Notes under the pieces: generated by a model
Seen by the model: only the letters and a program-made list of their open reading frames with translations
Databases searched by the model: none
What the model was told of the DNA's origin: nothing
Shown here: one piece after another, positions 1-7,033 of the stretch
Layout of the letters: every line of letters starts with the position of its first letter
Numbering within the stretch: the stretch's first letter is position 1
DNA from: Bacillota bacterium
Lineage (GTDB): Bacteria > Bacillota > Clostridia > Acetivibrionales > Acetivibrionaceae
Reading direction: 5' to 3'
DNA length: 25,620 nucleotides
Assembly: GCA_023421115.1 (NCBI GenBank)
Contig: JAEZUI010000188.1
Span: forward strand, 1 to 25,620
Translations under genes and position numbers: made by a program

Positions 1-127
1 AAAGGTAAAAGTAAAGATAAGGATAATTCCGGGCGTTTCTAGTTCCATATCATAGTAATACCGGAATGCATTTCTTACAATGGTAACCCTACCGAAATAC
101 AAATGCTGAAATGGCATTTTTAAAAAT
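1..127. other. Left flank of IS21 element, no gene
   Basis: No coding region is supported. The stretch holds CCGGAAT and ACCGAAATAC motifs (about 60-105) that resemble the end motifs of the adjacent IS21-type element, so it may carry remains of another related end. Confidence 0.4.
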
Positions 128-265
128 TGCGTATTTCGGACGCAACATCCGGACAGCATTTCGGAATTATCCGGACAGCATAACGGCACATCTGGACACC
201 TTGTCGAGTTAATAAAATAAATTAACTGGTACTCTTTAATAAGAATGATTAAAGGGGGCCAAACG

Positions 266-1789
266 ATGAGGAGGCTAGAAATGCTAAAAGCAAGAGAAAT
301 TTTAAGATTGAAATATGAGGTAGGATTATCACTAAGAGAAGTTGGTCAGGCATGTAACTGTGGCAAATCGACGGTGTCAGAGGTTCTTGGGCGGGCTGAA
401 AAGGCAGGAATAACATGGCCAATTGACCTTAGTGACAAACAATTGATGTCACTTCTTTATCCACCTGTTGTAAACAAATCATCCCCCCCAGAACCCGATA
501 TTGAATATGTTTTTAGTGAAATGAAGAAAAAGAATGTAACACTAATGCTTTTATGGGAAGAATACAAGGAACAACATCCTAATGGAATTATGTACACTCA
601 ATTCTGTGAGCGTTACCGCAAATTCAAAAGTAATAATAAGAAGGAACATAAAGCAGGCGAAGAAATAGAGGTCGACTGGGCAGGAGATACCATGTCCTAT
701 GTCGATACAGATACCGGTGAAATAAAGCATGTATATATCTTTGTTGCAGTTCTGCCCGCAAGTAGCTACCCCTTTGCATACGCCTATGACAACATGAAAA
801 CCTCTAACTGGATAGATGCACATGTCAGAGCTTATGAATATTTTGGTGGAGTTCCGAGAATCACAATATCGGACAATACAAAAACTGCTGTTATCAAGCC
901 TGATCGAATAGATCCTGTGTTAAATAAAAGCTACAATGAGATGGCAAAACACTATAGAACAACACTTATCCCAGCCAGGGCCAGAAAACCAAAGGATAAA
1001 GCAGCTGATGAAAACATGGTTTTGAATGTTTCAAGAAGAATCATTGCAGCTCTCAGAAACAGGCAATTTTTCAGCATTTATGAGATAAATCAATCAATAA
1101 ATGAAGAACTTAAAAAGCTCATCAACCGGCCTTTTCAGAAAATGGAGGGTAATAGATTGACTGCCTTTGAAAAGATAGACAAGCCATGCTTACAGCCATT
1201 ACCTGCAGCTAAATATGAATATTCCGAATGGAAGGAGACAAAGGTTCAATTTAATTATCATGTAGAGTTTGAAGGTTTCTTTTACAGTGTCCATCACTCC
1301 CATATAAATAGTCCATGCTCAGTACGTGCCACCTCTAAGACTATTGAAATATATATCGGTAGTGAAAGAGTAGCTGCATATCCACGTAACTACAATACAT
1401 TCAAACGCTACAAAACTACACCTGAGCATATGCCTGAAAATCATAAAACTGTCTATGGATGGAGTTCAGAACGCTTTTTATCATGGGCAGAAAAAACAGG
1501 TCCTAATACACGAGAATTCATAAGCCGTATCCTTGAAAGCAGAGAATATCCGGTACAGACATACCGAACTTGTATGGGAATCATGAGAATTGCCAATAAT
1601 CATTCGAACGAAATTATGGAAGCAGCTAGCCGTGAAGCACTTGATAAGAATACAATATCATATAAATATTTCAGTATAATTGTTAAGCAAGTTACAGCAA
1701 AAGCCACTCAAAAAACAAGTGAAAGAATTATTTGTCACGACAATGTAAGAGGCAGCAGTGCATATTCAGGGGGTGGTATAAATGCTTAG
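266..1789 (+). CDS. istA: IS21-family transposase IstA
   Basis: DDE recombinase that cuts and joins the IS21 ends together with IstB. The start at 266 is chosen because AAAGGGGG lies 7 nt upstream; an in-frame ATG at 245 has no such site. The protein (507 aa) has an N-terminal helix-turn-helix (about residues 14-40, LSLREVGQACNCGKSTV) and an rve integrase core. Candidate catalytic residues are D137 (EVDWAGD), D203 (TISDN) and E249 (AADENM). The glutamate context differs from the common KxKVE form, so that assignment is less sure. The C-terminal part is the usual beta-rich IstA domain. The last 8 nt overlap istB, which suggests coupled translation. Length and intact frame suggest a functional protein. 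Confidence 0.92.
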   Translation: MRRLEMLKAREILRLKYEVGLSLREVGQACNCGKSTVSEVLGRAEKAGITWPIDLSDKQLMSLLYPPVVNKSSPPEPDIEYVFSEMKKKNVTLMLLWEEYKEQHPNGIMYTQFCERYRKFKSNNKKEHKAGEEIEVDWAGDTMSYVDTDTGEIKHVYIFVAVLPASSYPFAYAYDNMKTSNWIDAHVRAYEYFGGVPRITISDNTKTAVIKPDRIDPVLNKSYNEMAKHYRTTLIPARARKPKDKAADENMVLNVSRRIIAALRNRQFFSIYEINQSINEELKKLINRPFQKMEGNRLTAFEKIDKPCLQPLPAAKYEYSEWKETKVQFNYHVEFEGFFYSVHHSHINSPCSVRATSKTIEIYIGSERVAAYPRNYNTFKRYKTTPEHMPENHKTVYGWSSERFLSWAEKTGPNTREFISRILESREYPVQTYRTCMGIMRIANNHSNEIMEAASREALDKNTISYKYFSIIVKQVTAKATQKTSERIICHDNVRGSSAYSGGGINA

Positions 1790-2549
1790 CAATCCAACAG
1801 TAGAAAAGCTCAAGGATTTAAAGTTAAAAGTAATGGCACAAATGCTTGTTGATCAGGATAATTCCTTAAGAGAACTGTCTTTTGAAGAAAGGCTCGGCAT
1901 CATGGTCGAAAAGGAATGGCTGAGTAAGAAAAACTCCAGAATAAAAAGGTTATTAAACAGTGCCAACCTTGGTCTTAATGCCTGTATAGAAGATATTGAT
2001 TATTCATCTGAAAGGACAATAGATAAAAAGACTATACAAACACTTGCTTCATGCTCATTTATTGAGCAAAAGCTGAATATTATGGATTCTGATAAAACTG
2101 GTACTGGAAAAACATTTATTTCCTGTGCTATAGGTAGCTCAGCTTGTCGCAATGGATATACTGTCAAATACTACAGGATTCCAGAACTCCTGCTTGAAAT
2201 CCAGGATGCAAAAATCGAAAATCGATTTACAAAATTTATGACAAGTCTTCAGAATATCAAGCTTCTGATACTTGATGATATAGGACTAAAATCATATACA
2301 CTTGAAGAGAGCAGGGATATCCTTGAAATTACAGAGAGTAGATACAATAAAGCCTCGACTATATTATCGGGGCAAATAGCTCACACAAAGTGGTATGACT
2401 TGTTTCCTGATCCTACAATAGCAGATGCCATTATGGATAGAGTAATGCATAACTCATATATCCTGCCTCTTGATTCAAAGAAATCCATGAGAGAAGTTAT
2501 GGCAGTGAAAACAATAAAGGGTATTGAAAAAAATGGTGTTCTATCATAA
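1782..2549 (+). CDS. istB: IS21-family helper ATPase IstB
   Basis: AAA+ ATPase, DnaC-like, that helps IstA select targets and assemble the transposition complex. Its ATG overlaps the istA stop by 8 nt and GGGGGT lies just upstream. The Walker B motif LLILDD is at residues 161-166 and the C-terminal part has the DRxxH-like arginine region typical of IstB (ADAIMDRVMHNSYIL). The Walker A reads DKTGTGKT at 104-111, where families of this type have Gly at the first position (GPTGTGKT or similar). D104 therefore looks like a G-to-D change (GAT for GGT) that could weaken ATP binding. Length (255 aa) is normal for the family. Confidence 0.9.
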   Translation: MLSNPTVEKLKDLKLKVMAQMLVDQDNSLRELSFEERLGIMVEKEWLSKKNSRIKRLLNSANLGLNACIEDIDYSSERTIDKKTIQTLASCSFIEQKLNIMDSDKTGTGKTFISCAIGSSACRNGYTVKYYRIPELLLEIQDAKIENRFTKFMTSLQNIKLLILDDIGLKSYTLEESRDILEITESRYNKASTILSGQIAHTKWYDLFPDPTIADAIMDRVMHNSYILPLDSKKSMREVMAVKTIKGIEKNGVLS

Positions 2550-2640
2550 AATCAAATCAACAGACAAGGTGTCCGGATGTTCCGGTTTAGTGTCCGGATA
2601 ATTCCGGAATCGCCGTCCGGATAAACCGAAATACGCATTC

Positions 2641-3718
2641 TCACCTTAAAGGGATCTACAAGACTTGAATGACTGCATGTATTTCTACCATCAGACCTGC
2701 ATAATATATCAGGGTCACCATACATATATTTTCTAATTCTTTTGTATGTTGTTTTAAGCATCTTAACAATCTGTGATTTAGTATACCCTTTTTTATATTA
2801 TATAATGATTGTACTTCAATAATAAATTCCCGCAGCCGCTTTTGATAATCAGTTAATTCACTTTCGTTATTGGATTGGTTTTTTTTTACTTGCATTTTCG
2901 TGATTTTCAACTGTAATAGATTCCTCTTTATCTTGATCTGTTATACCAATTTTCTCTGGCAATTGGCTATTGATAGCTTGTTTTATAGCATGCATAAAAT
3001 TGTTAAACAGATGAAACCTGTCTGCAACCTGAATTGCGTCGGGAATAACTTTTGAAATTGCAGAAGCATATGCCCCTGCTCTATCACGAGTAACAGTCTT
3101 TATATGTTTATTTTCTTCTAACCATTTTTTTAATTCGGCACCATCCCTTCCATCTAAAATTGTGATGGGGTTATGTGTTTCCCCATCACAGATAACGATA
3201 CCATATGTATGTCCTTTTTTATATGCCGAATCATCTACTCCAATGACATCACTGCACTTCACTTGAGGTAGTTGCTCTGCTTTACGAAGCAATATCCTTA
3301 TTACTGTATCCCCACTTACTTCTATACCCATAAGCCTACATATTAAGGAACCGGATTCACAATTTGTATTTAATCCTATTGCTGCAATTAGTTCCTCACA
3401 TCTTTCGCTTCTTCGTCTATGTTTTCCTGCAAAACCATGTAAATCTTCACAAAAAACTTTTTGTTCGCATTCTTCATTAAAACACTTGTACTTATATGCT
3501 GTAACAATCAATTTTACTGTTTTACCAAACAAGGGCAAATCATCAATAGTGCGTTTATATGTTACTTGATGATAGTTGGATTCCTCTGCGCAGATTGGAC
3601 AAAACTGAGATTTGGTTTTAGATTTAACCTTAATAATTATTTTATCTGTATATTCTTTAAAACTTGTAACTCTCATATCTGAATTGAAGAACTGTTGTAA
3701 TGACATTTTATTCGGCAT
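2641..3718 (-). pseudogene. ISL3-family transposase, frameshifted and truncated
   Basis: The first 283 codons (3718 to 2867) encode the ISL3 N-terminal zinc-finger region (CPIC near residue 40, then CFNEEC), a helix-turn-helix and the start of the DDE domain, with GVDDSAYKKGHTYG and DRAGAYASAI, typical of ISL3 transposases. The frame then ends just after a run of nine A on the coding strand (2879-2887). The next frame continues sensibly (ESELTDYQKRLREFI) until a second shift near 2785-2795, after which a third frame gives MLKTTYKRIRKYMYGDPDI, a C-terminal ISL3-like segment. Homology stops where the IS21 right end begins. Two frameshifts plus truncation make this a pseudogene; the A9 run alone could allow slippage. 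Confidence 0.85.
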
Positions 3719-3780
3719 AAAAATCCCCCATAACTATTGATTTTATAGTTATATTATACTATATTTCAAAGTAGTATTCA

Positions 3781-3800
3781 ACCAAAATTGAGGAAGAGCC
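3781..3800. repeat. Probable terminal inverted repeat of the ISL3 element
   Basis: Read on the minus strand this is GGCTCTTCCTCAATTTTGGT, about 60 nt upstream of the ISL3 transposase start and of the style seen at ISL3-family ends. The partner end is missing because the other side of the element is cut off at the IS21 junction. Confidence 0.5.
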
Positions 3801-3804
3801 CTGA

Positions 3805-3824
3805 TGCGTCCGAAATACGCAATT
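3805..3824. repeat. 20-bp copy of the IS21 outer end
   Basis: TGCGTCCGAAATACGCAATT is the exact reverse complement of positions 125-144, the outer left end of the IS21-type element. No TCCGGA repeats accompany it here, so it is a solitary end-like sequence immediately outside the ISL3 terminus. Confidence 0.6.
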
Positions 3825-3892
3825 GCTGCTATTGTATTTGGCACTGAATTTATCATTCACTTAGTTTATCACTTAGTCATGTAATTTTCTAC

Positions 3893-3985
3893 CTCATTTT
3901 CAGCACACCATGTTGAGCCATAAAATGGATTGCATCAACAGGGTGTTTTCCTTTTGTTGTACTACCAAAATCCAACATTATTAGC
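3893..3985 (-). pseudogene. Possible short coding relic of unknown type
   Basis: Between the ISL3 end and the IS1634-type gene, one minus-strand frame reads LDFGSTTKGKHPVDAIHFMA and then QHGVLKMR before a stop. It has no start or binding site and looks like the tail of a lost gene. I cannot assign a family, and chance is possible. Confidence 0.25.
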
Positions 3986-4059
3986 TACATAAGTTTACAT
4001 AATAGTTGTGTGTCTTGCACATCTTTACAAATGCTTACAGTTAGAAGGTATAAAAACTC

Positions 4060-5772
4060 TTACACTTGCACTGCGAGTGTAGCCCTCTCCTGACTTACAT
4101 ATATATTTTCTGGTACTCCGCATAGCTTAAGGATCCTATTCTGGTTTTCGGTCAACCCCTTAGGGATAACTCGCTGATGACTATTGCCCATAGGGATTGC
4201 AAGAACCTTAACATATTCAAATACATCAAGGATTGCTGTCCCTGTTGGTCTAAGTGTAATTCGCCTTCCTTGAAGGGCAACGCCAAGAGTTTCTCCTTCA
4301 AGACTCTTTCTGATCCTACGCTCAATGACATTTAATAGCAGAACTGCAATCACCATCACATATCCGAATGCCTCAACACGTTCAGGTTTCTTCAAGAATA
4401 TCTCGTCTACATAGTATGGGTCTTTCAGTATCCTAAACGTAGACTCTACAGAATGTTGTTGTTTGTATTCCTCTAAAACCTCTAGGTCCGATAGTTTTTC
4501 TACCTCTGTCTCATTACTGATTAGAACAAACATTCCAGCTTCATCTTTCTTTTTGTCTATAAATGCTTGATTCTTTTCAAGCTGGATATCAACCTTGTAA
4601 AAGGTTTCTGTCTCCTTGTTTTCTCCTTTTTTAGGCCTTCCCCTTGTAGAACGTTTCTTATCTCGCTCCTTATGAGATACGGTGTATCTTATTAGATGAT
4701 ATTTACTGCTAACCTGTGCTATAAATTTCTCTGCAGCACTCTTAGCATCTGCTTCACAGTAGTAGCCATCTTTTGAAATGTGTTCATTGCCTTCTTCATT
4801 TATCATTTTTAGTTCAGTATCAATTTCTTTATCAATGCTTCGTTCCTTCCTCTCATCCAAATGATCGGAATAACAGACAACAAACCTATACCTCTTACCT
4901 TCCAACTTTTCTAAGAAGCTCTGAATTTTATAGGTTGCAGCATCTTCCTTGTCAGTCAGTCTACCGATTTCATTCCAATGCTCTGGTCTGGAAACAGCCC
5001 GCTCTCTTAATTCTTTCTCCAGTTTAAATGTTGCCGGAAGCCTTGATATAAATTTATAGGTATCATCGTTGATGGATAACAGATTGTCTTTTGTTACAAG
5101 GGCACTATCTGCAATGTGTATCACTTTTGCAGGATCCACAAAGGTCAACCACTCTTTGACTGTTGTGATTACATCCCCGTTCCATGTCTTATCATCAGTA
5201 TTACCACTTAGTACATCAGCGAATAAGGGAATCTTATCCCTTGTAACCCCAAACCCAAATTTCATTTGCTTTAGGTCTTTTCTCATATCCTTGCTATACC
5301 CATATGTGATTTCAATTGGGCCCTCATTTTCTTTTGGCTTCTCTGGGATAACATATTGCCCTTGGAAGCTCTTTGATGTAGTATCCCAATGAATCGACTT
5401 GACTTCGATTTTTTCTATATCCAGACATCCTAAAGCTACTGATGAATAGAGCTTTTTGGCTCCAGCATCATAAATCTTATCAAGTGTTCTTCCTATGCAG
5501 AATTCGTTGGTTTGGGCAGAAGTAACTCCTTCACCTATAAGTTTTTCCACGTCCTTATCTGCATAGAACTCCTGTATCCTGTACAAGGGCTTTCTGTCTG
5601 TCAAAATATTTAACACTAGTGCTTTCGTGGCCTGTCCAGGCGTCAAAGAGCACTTCTCCTTGTCCCATTCCACAAACTCGTCTACTTTATTTCCTATATT
5701 GAGTTGGTCATACACAGCTGCTAATAGCGGCAGTGGTCCATCTGATAATATTTTTATACCATTTAAATCCAC
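4060..5772 (-). CDS. IS1634-family (IS4-group) transposase
   Basis: DDE transposase of about 570 aa. The GTG at 5772 is preferred because GGGAGGT lies 7 nt upstream; the in-frame ATG at 5802 lies before that site and has none. The N-terminal region (DGPLPLLAAVYDQL) resembles the DUF4277 domain that opens IS1634 transposases. Candidate catalytic aspartates are D130 (IHWDTTSKS) and D222 (IADSALV). A C-terminal QQHSVESTFRILKDP block contains the glutamate and resembles the YREK-type signature of the IS4 group. A lysine/arginine-rich insert (KKRSTRGRPKKG) lies between them. The reading frame is intact and of normal length. I could not find convincing terminal inverted repeats, so the element's limits are not given. 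Confidence 0.88.
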   Translation of the reverse strand: MDLNGIKILSDGPLPLLAAVYDQLNIGNKVDEFVEWDKEKCSLTPGQATKALVLNILTDRKPLYRIQEFYADKDVEKLIGEGVTSAQTNEFCIGRTLDKIYDAGAKKLYSSVALGCLDIEKIEVKSIHWDTTSKSFQGQYVIPEKPKENEGPIEITYGYSKDMRKDLKQMKFGFGVTRDKIPLFADVLSGNTDDKTWNGDVITTVKEWLTFVDPAKVIHIADSALVTKDNLLSINDDTYKFISRLPATFKLEKELRERAVSRPEHWNEIGRLTDKEDAATYKIQSFLEKLEGKRYRFVVCYSDHLDERKERSIDKEIDTELKMINEEGNEHISKDGYYCEADAKSAAEKFIAQVSSKYHLIRYTVSHKERDKKRSTRGRPKKGENKETETFYKVDIQLEKNQAFIDKKKDEAGMFVLISNETEVEKLSDLEVLEEYKQQHSVESTFRILKDPYYVDEIFLKKPERVEAFGYVMVIAVLLLNVIERRIRKSLEGETLGVALQGRRITLRPTGTAILDVFEYVKVLAIPMGNSHQRVIPKGLTENQNRILKLCGVPENIYVSQERATLAVQV

Positions 5773-5802
5773 TTTGATTACCTCCCAAATCGTTGCATAC
5801 AT

Positions 5803-6145
5803 TATAGCATGACTCTTTGAGAGCTATCATAAACAATTTCTTCCTGTGTTACACCTGCTGAAAATGAGTTCTACTCATACATTTTTTTACTCAGTTTCCT
5901 CTTAACTGGATTTTTATAAATTCCTATACTTTTGAACAAATCAGAAATAACTCTATTTTACTAGACACTCTACATAATGAATAAAGGCTACTCAAAATAA
6001 AACACTCTATTTTGGTAGCCTATTATTAGAGAAAAGTATAAATCATATTTCACCATACTTTTCCACCAAGTCATTTAGAAGTTAGATTTGTTGTACCACT
6101 TAAAGTAATCTGTGACAATACTTTATAGGTTAAAATCACGAAATA
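5803..6145. other. Gene-free stretch between the IS1634-type gene and the peptide gene
   Basis: It contains the upstream region of the transposase, with a TATAAT-like box near 5802-5810 on the minus strand, and the strong hairpin annotated separately at 5985-6021. I see no coding region. Confidence 0.5.
5985..6021 (-). terminator. Hairpin downstream of the peptide gene, probable terminator
   Basis: AGGCTACTCAAAATA (5985-5999) pairs with TATTTTGGTAGCCT (6008-6021) with one unpaired base. It lies about 125 nt after the stop of the Cys-rich peptide gene and is followed on the minus strand by TTTATTCATT, a weak T tract. Confidence 0.55.
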
Positions 6146-6313
6146 TTATGTACTTCCCCACAATCCCCAGCCACATAACAGGCCACAACTTGATGTACAA
6201 ACACCATAGCACCCAGAAGCACAACCACCACAAGATCCATCACAACCACCACATGCCAGCATACATGATCCATAGCAATTACCCATACAGTCTCCATATT
6301 GACCGCCACACAT
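6146..6313 (-). CDS. CXXX-repeat Cys-rich RiPP precursor peptide
   Basis: A 55-residue peptide with 12 cysteines (2, 9, 13, 17, 21, 24, 28, 31, 35, 39, 43, 47). The spacing is almost entirely C-X3, with two C-X2 steps (21-24 and 28-31). The X positions are mostly Gly, Ser, Tyr, Asn, Ala, Met and Leu, and the tail is aromatic (GWGLWGST). The start is fixed by AGGAGGTGAAGGAT directly before the ATG. There is almost no leader: cysteine is residue 2. It lies downstream of a radical SAM/SPASM maturase on the same strand, and the CXXX repeat is what I recall as the substrate pattern of radical SAM CXXX-repeat peptide systems (Clo7bot-type Cys-rich peptides are an alternative). I infer thioether or other radical-installed crosslinks on the cysteines; the product is not known. 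It has its own strong promoter. Confidence 0.85.
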   Translation of the reverse strand: MCGGQYGDCMGNCYGSCMLACGGCDGSCGGCASGCYGVCTSSCGLLCGWGLWGST

Positions 6314-6365
6314 ATCCTTCACCTCCTCGTATAATCAATCTACAAATCTTACCAAAAACCTCTAT

Positions 6366-6391
6366 CACTTTTAAGACAATGTCCTAAAGTG
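6366..6391 (-). promoter_or_regulatory. Hairpin in the 5' leader of the peptide mRNA
   Basis: On the minus strand CACTTTAGGAC pairs with GTCTTAAAAGTG, leaving one bulged A and a 3-nt loop. It lies within the roughly 140-nt untranslated leader, about 55 nt before the peptide start. It might affect mRNA stability or translation; no T tract follows, so it is not a typical attenuator. Confidence 0.4.
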
Positions 6392-6461
6392 CAGATATTT
6401 CTGATAACCTTAACATAAACTAAACACTCACTTCTTACTCTTTATATTACTTCCATACAAA

Positions 6462-6490
6462 ATTATATATAATTTTATAAACATTGTCAA
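6462..6490 (-). promoter_or_regulatory. Consensus sigma-A promoter of the peptide gene
   Basis: On the minus strand TTGACA (6490-6485), a 17-nt spacer and TATAAT (6467-6462): a perfect match to the vegetative consensus. The predicted start near 6455 gives a leader of about 140 nt before the Cys-rich peptide ATG. Confidence 0.85.
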
Positions 6491-6513
6491 TAGATAGCAA
6501 TAATATTACCATT

Positions 6514-6539
6514 TTTGCACTTTTCCCATTTCTTTGCAC
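6514..6539 (-). promoter_or_regulatory. Direct repeats upstream of the peptide promoter
   Basis: GTGCAAA occurs at 6514-6520 and 6533-6539 (read on the minus strand), 19 bp apart, i.e. nearly two helical turns, just upstream of the -35 box. A third copy is at 6638-6644. The arrangement suits an activator site, but the heptamer is AT-rich and chance is possible. Confidence 0.35.
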
Positions 6540-6742
6540 AAATATTAAATAACATTAATATTTAACGGTACATAAATACATCATGTATAAACATCCGGTT
6601 AATCATATAATTTATGCACACTCTAAGATACGTACTCTTTGCACTTTCTATTTTATTAAAGCTTATATAGCTTTCATTAGCTAAACTTTATATTATGTAT
6701 GCTTATATGTTACATTTTCAGTGTTCAATATTTGTATAAAAC

Positions 6743-7033
6743 TTAGGTAACTAAGAAAATTTCTCCTGAAGTAAAGTCTATATTCCACTGACTATTTTGT
6801 ATATTTTTCCATTTATACTTCAAGGCTGTTTTTTGCCACCACATTTCATATTGAAATTTTGTCTCACCCATATCTGAAACAATTTTTTCATATAATTCAT
6901 TTTTTTCTTTTTCTCCAAAAAACGGGTTATTAAAGTTACTTATTAGCTCATTTAAAGCTAATTTCCTTTCAAAAAGTTTTAAAATTTCTTTTTTTTCCTC
7001 TTCTGTTACTTGTCCTACTTTTTCTTTATTCAT
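6743..7033 (-). CDS. CXXX-repeat peptide modification system small protein
   Basis: A 96-residue acidic/basic helical protein. It begins with a charged amphipathic stretch (VTEEEKKEILKLFERKLALN) and ends in an aromatic segment (WQKTALKYKWKN, then IDFTSGEIFL). Its ATG overlaps the TGA of the radical SAM gene in an ATGA junction, with GGAGGG upstream, so translation is coupled to that enzyme. Small proteins of this size and N-terminal pattern are, as I recall, the third component of CXXX-repeat peptide systems, next to the radical SAM enzyme and the peptide. No metal-binding cysteines are present. Its biochemical role is unknown; substrate recognition or presentation is an inference. Confidence 0.65.
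   Translation of the reverse strand: MNKEKVGQVTEEEKKEILKLFERKLALNELISNFNNPFFGEKEKNELYEKIVSDMGETKFQYEMWWQKTALKYKWKNIQNSQWNIDFTSGEIFLVT

Larger units (their letters stand above)
128..2637 (+). mobile_element. IS21-family insertion sequence with multiple terminal repeats
   Basis: The element carries istA and istB in the usual overlapping order. Each end has several short repeats: ATCCGGACAGCA at 147-158 and 169-180 and a variant ATCTGGACAC at 190-199 on the left, and inverted TGTCCGGAT at 2570-2578 and 2591-2599 plus CGTCCGGAT at 2614-2622 on the right. The outermost shared 12 bp are TGCGTATTTCGG (128-139) and CCGAAATACGCA (2626-2637). Multiple internal repeats near each end are typical of IS21 transposase binding sites. 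No matching target duplication is visible, so exact ends are inferred and the element may have recombined since insertion. Confidence 0.75.

Noticed and set aside
6112..6387. Plus-strand His-rich open frame of 91 codons
   Set aside because: It is the antisense shadow of the Cys/Gly-rich peptide (TGT/GGT codons read backwards give His/Pro/Thr). It has no ribosome binding site.
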